Assembly (NCBI RefSeq): GCF_029525575.1
Contig: NZ_JAPDIA010000003.1
Location: 922,214 to 986,213 of the forward strand
Length of the DNA stretch: 64,000 nt
Direction: 5' to 3'
Source: Cohnella rhizosphaerae
Lineage (GTDB): Bacteria > Bacillota > Bacilli > Paenibacillales > Paenibacillaceae
In this document: positions 10,374-19,692 of the stretch, piece after piece
Layout: every line of letters starts with the position of its first letter
Position numbering within the stretch: the stretch's first letter is position 1
The notes under the pieces: model-generated
Told to the model about the DNA's origin: nothing
Seen by the model: only the letters and a program-made list of their open reading frames with translations
Database searches by the model: none
Made by a program: the position numbers and the translations under genes

Positions 10374-11542
10374 ACATCGTATTCGCCAGCCATACGTACA
10401 TGGGCGGACCGTTCGTCGTCGGCTCCCACCATCTCGCCCGCGAGATGAAGCGGCTCGGCCACCGCGTCCTCCATATGAGCACGCCGCTGAGTCCCATGCA
10501 TCTGCTCAAGTACAAGGACCGGGATATCCGCGCGCGTCTTCGGATTTACCGCGGACGGCCCGAGACGGAGCCGGATCAAGCGGCGAACAGCGTGCCGATG
10601 TCGCTGCTGCCGTGGGAGCTGGCCGGGCCGATCTATACCCGCACGGGCAAAAACTGGACGCTGCCGCGCATGAAAAGGCTGCTCCGCGAGCAGGGCATGG
10701 ACAGCGTGGACCTGCTGCTCATCGACCAGCCGCGGTTCGCCGGGCTTGACGCGGTCGTGAAGCCTGCCGTCACCGTGTACAGGCCGACCGATCTGTACGC
10801 CCAGATGACGGGCGACCGGTCGATCGCGGCCGCCGAAGCGGCCATCATGGCCCGCGCGCACGGCCTCGTCTCCACGTCGGAGCCGGTGCTCGAGGAACTG
10901 CTGCCGTACAACCCGGCATTGCCGTGCCTGCTGCTCGAGAACGGCGTCGAGTACGCGCATTTCGCGCGGGGCGGCGAGGAGCCGGAGGATCTGCGGGCGA
11001 TCCCCGGCCCCCGGGCGGTCTACGTCGGCGCGCTCGACGAGCGGCTCGACCTCGGCGCGCTGCGCAAGCTGGCGGACGCCCGGCCCGACCTGAGCCTCGT
11101 CGTCATCGGGCCTCACGACGACGCGACGGCCGCCGTTTTCGCCGGACGGCCCAACGTGCATCTGCTCGGTCCGAAGAAGTACAAGGACGTGCCGAGGTAC
11201 CTTCACCACGCCGACGTCGCGCTGCTGCCGCTGAGCGGCCACGCGGCCAACAAAGGGCGCAGTCCGATGAAGCTCTACGAGTACGCGGCCGCCGGCCTGC
11301 CGGTCGTCGTGACCGAGACGCCCGAGCTGCTGCGGCGCAAGGAGCCGTTCCTGTATTTCTACCGGCATGCGGACGAATTCCCGGGCCAGGTCGGCGAAGC
11401 GATCGCCGCCAAGCACGGCCGCGACCGCATCCGCGCGCTGGCCGAGCGCCATGCGTGGGACGCCAAAGCCAGGACGCTGCTTGAATTCGCCGAGGGCCTT
11501 CGGCGTACAGCCTCATCCAAGGAAGGGACTCGCCAACTATGA
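10370..11542 (+). CDS. Glycosyltransferase, GT-B fold
   Basis: A 390-residue protein. The start GTG at 10370 overlaps the upstream stop (GTGA); an in-frame GTG at 10361 is also possible. The N-terminal half has ASHTYMGGPFVVGSHHLA, and the C-terminal half has VYVGALDERLDL and PMKLYEYAAAGLPVVVTETPE, similar to teichuronic-acid and YpjH-like transferases that act on lipid-linked intermediates. The GT4 E-x7-E motif is only partly kept (KLYEYAAAG). The donor is unknown. It overlaps the flippase gene by four bases (ATGA). Confidence 0.75.
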   Translation: MNIVFASHTYMGGPFVVGSHHLAREMKRLGHRVLHMSTPLSPMHLLKYKDRDIRARLRIYRGRPETEPDQAANSVPMSLLPWELAGPIYTRTGKNWTLPRMKRLLREQGMDSVDLLLIDQPRFAGLDAVVKPAVTVYRPTDLYAQMTGDRSIAAAEAAIMARAHGLVSTSEPVLEELLPYNPALPCLLLENGVEYAHFARGGEEPEDLRAIPGPRAVYVGALDERLDLGALRKLADARPDLSLVVIGPHDDATAAVFAGRPNVHLLGPKKYKDVPRYLHHADVALLPLSGHAANKGRSPMKLYEYAAAGLPVVVTETPELLRRKEPFLYFYRHADEFPGQVGEAIAAKHGRDRIRALAERHAWDAKARTLLEFAEGLRRTASSKEGTRQL

Positions 11543-13010
11543 GCTCGCTCAAGAAAAAGGGATCGCGGCGGCCAAATGGTCCACGCTCGCGACTGTCGTC
11601 TCCATCGTCGTGCAAGTGCTGCAGCTCATCACCGTCTCCCATCTGCTGACGCCGAAGGATTACGGGCTCATGGGCATGGTCATGGTCATCGTGGCCGCGG
11701 CCGTCAATCTGACCGACATGGGCATCTCCAACGCGATCATTCACCGGCAGGACGTCACCAGGGATCACCTCTCGAGTCTCTACATACTGAACCTGGGGAC
11801 GAGCTTGATCATCAGTCTGGCGATCTTCCTGTCCGCGCCGCTCGTGGCGGCCTTCTATCACGAGCCGGACCTCGTGAACCCGGTCCGTTGGATGTCGCTG
11901 CTGTGCCTGATCCCCGCCTTCGGACAGCAGTTCGAGGTGCTCTCGCGCAAGGAGCTCAAGTTCAACGCGATCTCCAAGATTCAGATCGCCGCCTACTTCG
12001 CCGGCTTCCTTATCGCGATCGCGGGCGCTTATTACGGCTACGGCGTCTACGCGCTGGTCGGTTCCTATCTGGGCAACGCGTTCGTCCGTTCCGCCGGCCT
12101 GATGATCATGGGGTGGCGCAGATGGACGCCGGCGCTGCATTTCGCGCGCGGCGATCTCAAGGGCTATCTCAGCTTCGGCGTTTATCAGATGTCCTCGAAT
12201 CTCCTCCAGTCCTTCATTTCGAACCTGGACTATCTGATTCTGGGCCGGATGTACGGCGCGCAGACGCTCGGTTACTACACGTTCGCGTACCAGCTGTGCA
12301 TCATGCCGGTGCAGAAGCTGACGCCGCTCATCAACTCGGTCACGCTGCCGATTTTCGCCAAGATTCAGGACGATCTTACGCAGCTCCGCAAGGGCTACAT
12401 CAAGATCGCCGAAGGGGTCAGCTACCTGAACGCGCCGATCTATCTGGGTCTGCTGGTCACGGCGCCGATGCTCGTCACGTTCGCGTTCAGCGAGAAATGG
12501 CTGCCCAGCGTGCCGCTCATCCAGATCCTGTGCGTCATGTTCCTCATCCGCTCGCTCGTCGTTACCGTCCAGCCGCTGCTGCAATCCAAGGGCCGGATGG
12601 ACATGTACTTCCGCTATACGCTGCTCTGCATGGCGGTACAGGTGCCGGGACTGTTCATCGGCGCTTATCTGGGCGGCATGATGGGGCTTTGCATCGCTTT
12701 CCTCGTCGTGCAGGTCGTTATCTTCTGCATCCAGTACAGCTACGCCGTGCGCCGCATTCTGGGGCCAAGCCTGGCGCCGCTGCTGCGCGGCATCGCGCCG
12801 GGGCTGCTGTGCGGACTCGTGATGGTCGTCGGCGTTCTGGCCTTCGATTGGCTGTCCATGCAGCTGTTCGAGCTCAATACGGGCTTTATCCTGCAGGTCA
12901 TCTGCGGTGCGCTGCTCTACTTCGCCGTCATATTCTATTTCAACCGGAATCTGATTCATGCCGTACGCGATAAGGTATATAGGAGACATAAGTCCGTGAA
13001 GCCGGGGTGA
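11539..13010 (+). CDS. Wzx-type flippase (MOP superfamily), frameshifted near the start
   Basis: Wzx proteins move the lipid-linked repeat unit across the membrane. The frame holds about twelve to fourteen membrane segments and family motifs such as KWSTLATVVSIVVQVLQL near the N-terminus and LTPKDYGLMGMVMV. ATG at 11539 overlaps the previous stop (ATGA) but lies in another frame from the body. One base must be missing in AAAAAGGG (11554-11561); adding one gives MSSLKKKGIAAAKW and a 490-residue protein of family length. This is the only clear case of a base too few. Confidence 0.85.
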
Positions 13011-13028
13011 AGCCCGCGCGGCCGCCCC

Positions 13029-13057
13029 TTGACAACTTAGAGCCGTCGTCATAGAGC
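13029..13057 (+). promoter_or_regulatory. Possible promoter before galU
   Basis: TTGACA (13029-13034) is a perfect -35 word. After 17 bases comes TAGAGC, a poor -10. It lies 84 bases before the galU start in the 130-base gap after wzx, the largest gap inside the locus, so a second promoter here is plausible. Confidence 0.3.
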
Positions 13058-13140
13058 GTCATCCCCCCCTTATCCCCGTCGTTCCGTCCTGCGACTTACA
13101 CCGCCGCATCTTCCACAGCAGATAGGAGGGTACTACAAGT

Positions 13141-14050
13141 ATGACTAAAGTCAAAAAAAGCAATTATTCCCGCAGCCGGTCTCGGCACCAGATTTCTACC
13201 CGCCACGAAGGCGATGCCCAAGGAAATGCTCCCGATCGTCGACAAGCCGACGATTCAATACATCGTCGAAGAAGCGATCTGCTCGGGCATCGAGGATATT
13301 ATCATCGTCACGGGCCGCAGCAAGCGCTCGATCGAAGATCACTTCGACAAAAACCACGAGCTTGAGGCGGACCTCGAATGCAAGCAAAAAAACGAGCTGC
13401 TCGAAATCGTGCGGGGCGTCACGAATCTCGTCGAGATCCACTGCGTCCGGCAGAAGGAGCCGCTCGGGCTTGGACATGCCATCTGGTGCGCCCGCAAGTT
13501 CGTGGCCGGCGAACCGTTCGCGGTGCTGCTCGGCGACATGATCATCGAGAGCGAGGTGCCGTGCCTGAAACAGATGATCGACGTCTATGACGAGCGGGCC
13601 GGCAGTATTATAGCTGTAGAAGAGGTGCCGTGGGAGAGCGTATCCAGCTACGGCGTCATCCAGGGCGACATGATCAACAAGCGGCTGAACCGGATCACCA
13701 ACCTGGTCGAAAAGCCGAAGGTCAATCCGCCGTCCAACCTGGCGATGATCGGCCGCTACATTCTGGACCCGGCGATCATGGATATTCTGGAGCATCAGCA
13801 GCCCGGGGTAGGCGGCGAGATTCAACTGACGGACGCGATGAAGCAGCTTGCGTCGCGCCAAAGCATGTACAGCTACCGCTACGACGGCAAGCTGTACGAC
13901 GTGGGCAGCAAGCTGGGTTTCCTGAAGGCGAACATCGACTTCGCGCTGAAGCGCGAGGAGCTCGGTCTCGGCTTGTGGGAGCACCTGCACGAGCTGACCG
14001 GGACGGCCGAAGGGGCCGGCGATATCCAGGAAGCGCGGAGAATCGGCTAA
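13141..14050 (+). CDS. galU: UTP--glucose-1-phosphate uridylyltransferase, frameshifted
   Basis: GalU makes UDP-glucose from UTP and glucose-1-phosphate, feeding Ugd and the polymer. ATG at 13141 follows AGGAGGG. The nucleotide-binding loop [21 protein letters not shown] is disturbed by a seven-A run at 13153-13159. Six A restore [18 protein letters not shown] and a 302-residue protein, the normal GalU length. Other family motifs are [23 protein letters not shown] and GEIQLTDAM. Such an essential enzyme is unlikely to be truly broken, which supports a sequence error. Confidence 0.93.
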
Positions 14051-14161
14051 GCCCGCAAGCTTTCGCCCGAAAGTCCGCAAGCGCGTCCCCAAGCCCGCAA
14101 GTTGGCAAGCTTGAGCGGAAGAGCAACAACCATGCAAAACATCTGGAGGGGAAAAAATAGA

Positions 14162-15535
14162 ATGAAATTAGTATTGCTATCCGGGGGTTCCGGCAAAAGA
14201 CTGTGGCCGTTGTCCAACGATGCGAGAAGCAAGCAGTTCCTCAAGGTGCTCGAGAACGAGAACAAGGAAATGGAATCGATGGTCCAGCGCGTATGGGGGC
14301 AGATTCGCGCGGTCGGTCTCGATCAATCGACCGTGATCGCCACGGGCAAGCAGCAGCTCGACATTCTGCAGAGCCAGCTCGGCCAGGTGCCGATCATCGT
14401 CGAACCCGAGCGTCGGGATACGTTCCCGGCGATCGCGCTGGCGGCGGCGTACCTGTACTCGCTGAAGAACGTGGACCTGAACGAGACGGTATGCATCCTG
14501 CCCGTCGACCCGTACGTCGAAGACCGGTTCTTCGAGCGGATCCAGGATCTCGAGGGCGTGCTGAACCGCACGGACGCGAAGATCGCGCTTATGGGCGTGA
14601 CGCCGACGCTGCCTTCCTCCAAATACGGCTACATCGTGCCGGAGCAGGGCGCCGGGGACGATGCTTACAGCCGCGTGGCGCGGTTCACGGAGAAGCCGTC
14701 CGAGGAGAAGGCCAAGTCGCTGATCGCGCAGGGGGCGCTGTGGAACTGCGGCGTGTTCGCGTTCAAGCTCGGCTACCTGATCGGGCTGCTGCTCGAGCGC
14801 GGGGTGCCGATCCAGTACGAGGAGCTGCAGAAAAATTACGACAAGCTCGCCAAGATCAGCTTCGACTATGAGGTGGTCGAGAAGGAATCCGACATCGTCG
14901 TCATTCCGTACGACGGCTACTGGAAGGATCTCGGCACCTGGAACACGCTCACGGACAACATGGGCGCCCGTGTCATCGGCAACGGCATTTTGAGCGAGGA
15001 CAGCGCCAATACGCACTTGGTCAACGAGCTGGACATCCCGGTCACGATCATCGGCATCCAGAACGCGATCGTCGCGGTCAGTCCGGACGGCATCCTCGTA
15101 TCCGAAAAGAACGCGAGCCCGCGGATCAAGGATATGGTCGTGCCGAACCAGCGGCCGATGTACGAGGAGCGGACGTGGGGCTGGTATCGCGTGCTCGATT
15201 ACTCCAGGAGCCCGGACGCGGAGGTGCTGACCAAGCGCATCTGCCTCAAAGCCGGCAAACATCTGAATTATCACTGCCACGCGGAGCGGACGGATACGAT
15301 GACGGTCGTCTTGGGTGAAGGAGAACTGGTGCTGAACGAAGAACTATATATCCTGAAGCCGGGAGACGTATTCCGAATCCCCGCCGGTTCCTACCACGCG
15401 CTGCGCGCCGCGACAGATATGGAATTCATCGAGATTCAGCAGGGAGAATCGGTGAAGGAAGACGACGAGATCGATCTCTACGGTACCTGGGAGGAGATGG
15501 AGTTCCATTGTCTGTCAAGAGGAATCCCCTCGTAA
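14162..15535 (+). CDS. manC: Mannose-1-phosphate guanylyltransferase (ManC type)
   Basis: ManC makes GDP-mannose from GTP and mannose-1-phosphate. The 457-residue protein has the nucleotidyltransferase signature LLSGGSGKRLWPLSNDARSKQFL (residues 4-26), VEPERRDTFPAIALAA, ILPVDPYVED and FTEKPS. A C-terminal cupin region with CHAERTDTMTVVLGEGEL and PGDVFRIPAGSYHALRA resembles the phosphomannose-isomerase domain of bifunctional enzymes. ATG at 14162 has GGAGGGG upstream. The 28-base overlap with the next gene indicates coupling. It implies mannose or a mannose-derived sugar in the polymer. Confidence 0.9.
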   Translation: MKLVLLSGGSGKRLWPLSNDARSKQFLKVLENENKEMESMVQRVWGQIRAVGLDQSTVIATGKQQLDILQSQLGQVPIIVEPERRDTFPAIALAAAYLYSLKNVDLNETVCILPVDPYVEDRFFERIQDLEGVLNRTDAKIALMGVTPTLPSSKYGYIVPEQGAGDDAYSRVARFTEKPSEEKAKSLIAQGALWNCGVFAFKLGYLIGLLLERGVPIQYEELQKNYDKLAKISFDYEVVEKESDIVVIPYDGYWKDLGTWNTLTDNMGARVIGNGILSEDSANTHLVNELDIPVTIIGIQNAIVAVSPDGILVSEKNASPRIKDMVVPNQRPMYEERTWGWYRVLDYSRSPDAEVLTKRICLKAGKHLNYHCHAERTDTMTVVLGEGELVLNEELYILKPGDVFRIPAGSYHALRAATDMEFIEIQQGESVKEDDEIDLYGTWEEMEFHCLSRGIPS

Positions 15536-16565
15536 AAAAGAGTCATCCTCATCGCGTCCGCGGCGGTGCTCCTGCTCGTGCTCGGCGCGGGCGGGTATGC
15601 GTGGTACCTGTACCATGATGCCACGGACACGATCAGCGACATCTATCAGCCGATCGGCACCGTCCCCCCCGCGGGGGACGGCACGCAGGCCGTGGCCGGC
15701 GGCGCAGGCGGCGCGGGAGCGGGCGGCGAAGCCGGGGAGGCGACGGGCGCCGTTCAACTCGCCGCTTCGGGCGATGCCGACCCGTCCGATACGGCGCGAC
15801 GCATCGTCGACCTGAACGCCAAGGACCCGTTCACCGTGCTGCTGCTCGGCGTAGACGAGCGGAGCGGCGACGTGGGCCGTTCCGATACGATCATGGTCGT
15901 CGGCGTCAATCCGGCCAAGCATTCCGTCCTTCTCTACAACATCCCCCCGAGATACCCGCACCGAGATCGTCGGCAAAGGCACGACGGACAAGATCAACCA
16001 CGCTTACGCCTTCGGCGGCGTCGACATGTCGATCCGCACGGTCGAGCGCTTCATGAACGTGCCCATCGACTACTATGTGAAGGTCAATATGGAGGGCTTC
16101 GAGCGAATCATCGACATTCTCGGCGGCGTATCGGTGGACAATCCGTTCGGCTTCACGATCGACGGCGTCACGTATCCGCAGGGACGTCTCGAGCTGGACG
16201 GGGAGAACGCGCTGCTCTATTCCCGCATGCGGTACGACGACCCGAAGGGCGATATCGGACGTATCGAACGTCAGCAGTCGGTGCTCGGCGAACTGATCGG
16301 CAAGGCCAAGCGGCTGAAAACCGTCGCGAAGCTGCCGGACATCCTCGATCAGATTCGGGCGAACGCCAAGACGAACCTGACGCTCGACGATATGAAGGCG
16401 TTGTTCAACAACTACCGCAAGGAAATCGATACCGTCAGCAAGGACCAGGTCAACGGCGGCGGTCAGCGCATCGGCGGCATCTATTATTATATGGTCAGCG
16501 AGCAGGAGCGGACGCGCATGCACGACAAGCTCGCCGCGATGCTGGCGAAGGATGGCGGCGTGTGA
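15508..16565 (+). CDS. LytR-CpsA-Psr family ligase, two frameshifts
   Basis: LCP proteins transfer lipid-linked glycopolymers to peptidoglycan outside the membrane. TTG at 15508 overlaps manC and follows GAGGAG. Two runs need one base fewer: six A at 15534-15539 and six C at 15943-15948. Corrected length is 351 residues: a short cytoplasmic end, one membrane segment (about residues 10-30), a Gly/Ala-rich linker, then the LCP core with LLLGVDERSGDVGRSDTIMV, YNIPRDT, INHAYAFGGV and RMRYDDPKGDIGRIERQQ. The conserved Arg and Asp residues are all present. It likely attaches this exopolysaccharide to the wall. Confidence 0.88.
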
Positions 16566-16744
16566 AAGACGGGGGCTGAGGCGGAGCTCGACGGCTTCCG
16601 CGAGGACGCTCCCCGGGAGCTCTGGCACCATTTACGGTGGACAAAGACGCGAGAGGCTCGCCTTCGACGAACGGCCGGGAGGCCGGGCGCGAGACGGGCT
16701 TCTTTGTTCTGCGCATTTTGCGCATCTGAAGGAGGCATGCGGCG

Positions 16745-17464
16745 ATGGCGATCAATTTGTTTTTCGTGCCCCACCAGGACGACGAAGCGCTGACGTTCGG
16801 CGCGGGCATACGCAATCATCTCGACGTCGGCGACGAATGCCACGTCATTCTGTACACGGACGGGCGTTCGTCGGGTGTAAGGCGGCAGTTGAACGGTGAG
16901 GCGCGGAGCGCGCTCGGCAGGCGCTTTTACGATCCCGCCGCCGAAGGCTACGGCTATCTCGAGGAAGCGGACATGGTACGGCTTCGCAACGACGAGTTTC
17001 GCCGGTCTTGTCTGGCCTTGGGCGTCCCCGAGACGCATATCCACTTCGCGGACGGACAGATGCGGGACGGATCGACGACGGTGGAAGGCTGCGAGGACGT
17101 GCTGCGCGAGTATTTGCGGCGGTATCCCGAGGCAAGGGTCAAGACGTTCACGGACCTGGGCGGCAACCACGCGGACCACGCCAACATGGGGCGGGCCGCG
17201 CGGCGCCTGGCGCGGACGGGCGCGATCGCGGATCTCCGCCTGTACGTCGAGCCGTACAATCTGCGAGGCGCGAGGCGCGAGGCTCGGCGGCTGGAGCTGC
17301 TCGTCGAGCGATCGCGCGACCACGCCCACAAGGTCGTCGCGTCCCTGCAGGAATACAAGCGCTGGGATCCGGCGCGGGGGCAGCTCGCGATCGGCTACCA
17401 TTCGGTCAAGCGCTGCTTTGACCGGGCGATCGCGAAGCCGGTCTCTTATTATCACAAGCCTTAA
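16745..17464 (+). CDS. PIG-L family deacetylase
   Basis: The family hydrolyses N-acetyl groups on GlcNAc-containing molecules in a Zn-dependent way. The 239-residue protein opens with FFVPHQDDEALTFGAGI, matching the H-P-D-D-E zinc motif except that Pro is Gln. The second part, DLGGNHADHANMGRAARRL, supplies the distal H-x-D-H zinc/catalytic residues. ATG at 16745 follows AAGGAGG. No signal peptide is seen, so it is probably cytoplasmic. The substrate is unknown; bacillithiol-type or polymer-precursor deacetylation are options. It lies 180 bases after the exopolysaccharide genes and may be a separate unit. Confidence 0.75.
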   Translation: MAINLFFVPHQDDEALTFGAGIRNHLDVGDECHVILYTDGRSSGVRRQLNGEARSALGRRFYDPAAEGYGYLEEADMVRLRNDEFRRSCLALGVPETHIHFADGQMRDGSTTVEGCEDVLREYLRRYPEARVKTFTDLGGNHADHANMGRAARRLARTGAIADLRLYVEPYNLRGARREARRLELLVERSRDHAHKVVASLQEYKRWDPARGQLAIGYHSVKRCFDRAIAKPVSYYHKP

Positions 17465-17564
17465 TTTCATAGGAGATCGATGGCTGGCGGGCGCTCGAAT
17501 GCCGCAGATCGGGGTAAGGGATAGAGAGTACGAGAAACGAGAATGACGATGGAGGTGCACGGAC

Positions 17565-17942
17565 ATGAGCGCATTGTACAATAACGAAACGCCCGAGGTA
17601 CGGCCCGAAGAAGAGATCGTCGCGGAACGGGAAGGCAACGGCTACATCCTGCGCGGCGTGAAGGGCAGGATCGGCCAGATCTCCTATACGATGGCGGATG
17701 CGGACACCTGGATCATCGATCATACATCGGTGGACGGCGAGTACCGCGGACGCGGCCTAGCGCGCCAACTGCTGGACTTCGTCGTCGAAGAAGCCAGGGA
17801 GAAGGGGCGCAAGATAATCCCGTCTTGCTCGTACGCGCTGCAGCAATTCCAGGCCGACCCGTCGCTCGCCGACGTGTGGGCCGAGGGAGACGCCAGCCGC
17901 TACTCCGACTCCTACAGCAGCAACGGCGTCGAGTCGCGCTGA
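17565..17942 (+). CDS. Small GNAT-like acetyltransferase (YjdJ/COG2388 type)
   Basis: A 125-residue protein with the compact GNAT fold. Residues 60-85, IDHTSVDGEYRGRGLARQLL, form the acetyl-CoA loop (R-G-x-G-L-A), and IIPSCSYALQQF is the characteristic C-terminal segment of this short subfamily. ATG at 17565 follows GGAGGT. The substrate is unknown. A strong hairpin (17992-18024) follows. Confidence 0.8.
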   Translation: MSALYNNETPEVRPEEEIVAEREGNGYILRGVKGRIGQISYTMADADTWIIDHTSVDGEYRGRGLARQLLDFVVEEAREKGRKIIPSCSYALQQFQADPSLADVWAEGDASRYSDSYSSNGVESR

Positions 17943-17991
17943 TTCGGGAGCGCCGATTCGGCCGCGGCTGACATAATGCCGACGGCCTGGG

Positions 17992-18027
17992 GCCCCGCAT
18001 GATCCTGTCTGGATCGTGCGGGGCTAT
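17992..18027 (+). terminator. Long hairpin after the GNAT gene
   Basis: GCCCCGCATGATCC (17992-18005) pairs with GGATCGTGCGGGGC (18011-18024), with one mismatch-type pair in a 14-base stem. Only TATTTG follows, so termination may be partial. Confidence 0.6.
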
Positions 18028-18089
18028 TTGCCGATTTCGGGAGCGGGGGGGGCGTTTGGCGAGCCGGGGGGATGCGCCGCAACCCATTG

Positions 18090-18303
18090 GACCGCCCCAT
18101 GAATCGCAAGAGGTATAATGCACCTGCTTGACCGGACCGTGAGGCTGTAGAGTAACTTTTTGCCCTTGCAGCACTTTTTGGACCGGATCGTGAGGCTGTA
18201 GAGTAACTTTTGCGCTTAAGTCAACATTTAGAACGGTTTGCGAAGCTGTAGAGTAACTTTTTTCCTTTGCAGCACATTGGACCGGTCCGCGCGCTGAAGA
18301 GCG
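18090..18303. repeat. Tandem array of about 50-bp units (array 1)
   Basis: Units begin with GACCGG at 18130, 18181, 18231 (GAACGG) and 18280, a spacing of 51, 50 and 49 bases; a weaker start lies at 18090. The best conserved core in each is GAGGCTGTAGAGTAACTTTT. Sequence between cores drifts. No gene is visible here. Confidence 0.8.
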
Positions 18304-18373
18304 TGTTTGAAGTGAAAATCCTGGACTTCTAATCGATTGATGATTTACGCCGTGCTGCACTAGTTACTTAGGT

Positions 18374-18763
18374 GGTCCTATCCAGGATCACTTGGGCGCA
18401 CGGGGCGGGCCTCGGATTAAATGTGGTCCTGTCCAGGATCACTTGGGCGCACGGGGCGGGCCTCGGATTAAATGTGGTCCTGTCCAGGATCACTTGGGCG
18501 CACGGGGCGGTCCTCGGATTAAATGTGGTCCTATCCAGGATCACTTGGGCGCACGGGGCGGGCCTCGGATTAAATGTGGTCCTATCCAGGATCACTTGGG
18601 TGCGCGGGGCGGGGTTTCGGATTAAATGTGGTCCTATTCAGGATCACTTGGGCGCACGGGGCGGGCCTCGGATTAAATGTGGTCCTATCCAGGATCACTT
18701 GGGTGCGCGGGGCGGGGTTTCGGATTAAATGTGGTCCTGTCCAGGATCACTTGGACATACTCG
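18374..18763. repeat. Tandem array of 51/52-bp units (array 2)
   Basis: Near-identical units start with GGTCCT at 18374, 18425, 18476, 18527, 18578, 18630 and 18681, with a further partial unit at 18733 and a degenerate one near 18782-18835. The spacing is 51, or 52 where the unit carries GGTGCGCGG and an extra G. Each unit contains ATCCAGGAT, a short dyad. Open frames across it on both strands are by-products of the repeat. The 18000-18880 interval holds no credible gene. Confidence 0.9.
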
Positions 18764-18883
18764 TCGGCTCGCTCCCGAAAAGAGTTCCTATCCAGGAACA
18801 CTCGGGCGCACGGGTCGCCCGATGGGCTAAAAGTGTTTATATTCAAGCATAGCCAGCTAAGCGCGCCGGCCGCAGCCATACAG

Positions 18884-18914
18884 AAAAGCCCTCCCCCGTA
18901 CCCGGAGGAGGGCT
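18884..18914 (-). terminator. Terminator of the stress-protein gene
   Basis: On the minus strand AGCCCTCC pairs with GGAGGGCT (positions 18907-18914 with 18887-18894), followed by TTTT at 18887-18884. It sits just past the end of the stress-protein gene. Confidence 0.8.
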
Positions 18915-18930
18915 CGCCGTTAGCCTTGCA

Positions 18931-19455
18931 TTACACGATATACGTATCCGAGTTCAGCGTATTGTTCGTCCGGAACGTGTCGTAGATGTGCGCGCGGCGA
19001 TCCGGGTCCGTATCGACCAGGACCAGAATGCGGCCCGCATTCAAATCGTCGTCGTAGCGTTTCGCTTCGTCCTCCGGAATGCCGAGGCCGATGAGGCCGC
19101 CGACGATGCCGCCCGTGCCGGCGCCGACGGCGAGACCCGTGAGCGTCGCCGCGATCGGACCCGCCGCGAGGATCGGCCCGATGCCGGGCACGACCAGCAG
19201 ACCGAGGCCGGCGAGCAGGCCGGTCAGGCCGCCGACCACGCCGCCCGTCGCCGCGCCTGCCGCCGCGCCTTCAGGCGCCTTGGTGCCCGTCTCTTCGGTG
19301 ACGTAGTCCATGTCGTCCCGGTTTTTGCTGATGACCGATATATCGTCCGAAGTATACCCCTGACGCTTCAAATCCTCGATTGCTTTTACCGCGCCTTGCT
19401 CCGTATCGAATACGCCGACGATTCTGCGTTCCTGTGTACCGCGTTCCTGTGCCAT
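18931..19455 (-). CDS. General stress protein (YflT/GsP17M domain)
   Basis: The 174-residue protein starts RRIVGVFDTEQGAVKAIEDLKRQGY, the YflT domain of Bacillus general stress protein 17M. A glycine-rich hydrophobic middle (about residues 65-130, GGVVGGLTGLLAGLG repeated in style) could form a membrane hairpin, and the C-terminal ILVLVDTD segment resembles proteins of the heat-induced YwsB/DUF1269 type. A GGGTAT word lies about 80 bases upstream (19531-19536 on the complement), like a sigma-B -10, but no clear -35 was found. It is transcribed away from the sugar transporter. Confidence 0.8.
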   Translation of the reverse strand: MAQERGTQERRIVGVFDTEQGAVKAIEDLKRQGYTSDDISVISKNRDDMDYVTEETGTKAPEGAAAGAATGGVVGGLTGLLAGLGLLVVPGIGPILAAGPIAATLTGLAVGAGTGGIVGGLIGLGIPEDEAKRYDDDLNAGRILVLVDTDPDRRAHIYDTFRTNNTLNSDTYIV

Positions 19456-19628
19456 AACGAATTCCTCCTCATGGATGATGGACAGCGTTTATCGCCCTCC
19501 ATCGTTCTAAGCGATTTCGTTCACTATCTAATACCCCGATTCAGCCATTCTCATGCAGGGAATCGGATTTTTTTACGGCGACTGCGCGACTCGGTCAAAA
19601 AAAATTTGAAATGAGTCATATTCAGGCC

Positions 19629-19665
19629 TTATGGCTGCTTAAAGCGTTTTCTATACTATAGAAAA
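19629..19665 (+). promoter_or_regulatory. Promoter with palindromic operator and cre-like word before the sugar transporter
   Basis: TATACT (19652-19657) is a good -10 with TTATGG 17 bases upstream as a weak -35. It is embedded in a perfect palindrome, TTTTCTATA C TATAGAAAA (19647-19665). TTAAAGCGTTTTCT (19639-19652) resembles a catabolite-responsive element. A repressor and CcpA could both act here; both are inferences. Confidence 0.5.
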
Positions 19666-19692
19666 CCGCCCATGCAAGGAGGCAAGCTCCAG

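Noticed and set aside
10361..11542. A natural fusion of the two glycosyltransferases at 9.2-11.5 kb
   Set aside because: The fusion exists only through the extra G at 10356-10361. The corrected stop overlaps a GTG start, as elsewhere in this operon.
18090..18835. The arrays as a CRISPR locus
   Set aside because: In array 2 the whole 51-bp unit is repeated, with no unique spacers. In array 1 the sequence between cores is a degraded copy, and no cas genes are near.
18368..18852. Open frames on both strands across the 51-bp array
   Set aside because: The unit is a multiple of three, so any stop-free frame repeats itself. No ribosome binding site or start context supports translation, and the 52-bp units break the frame.
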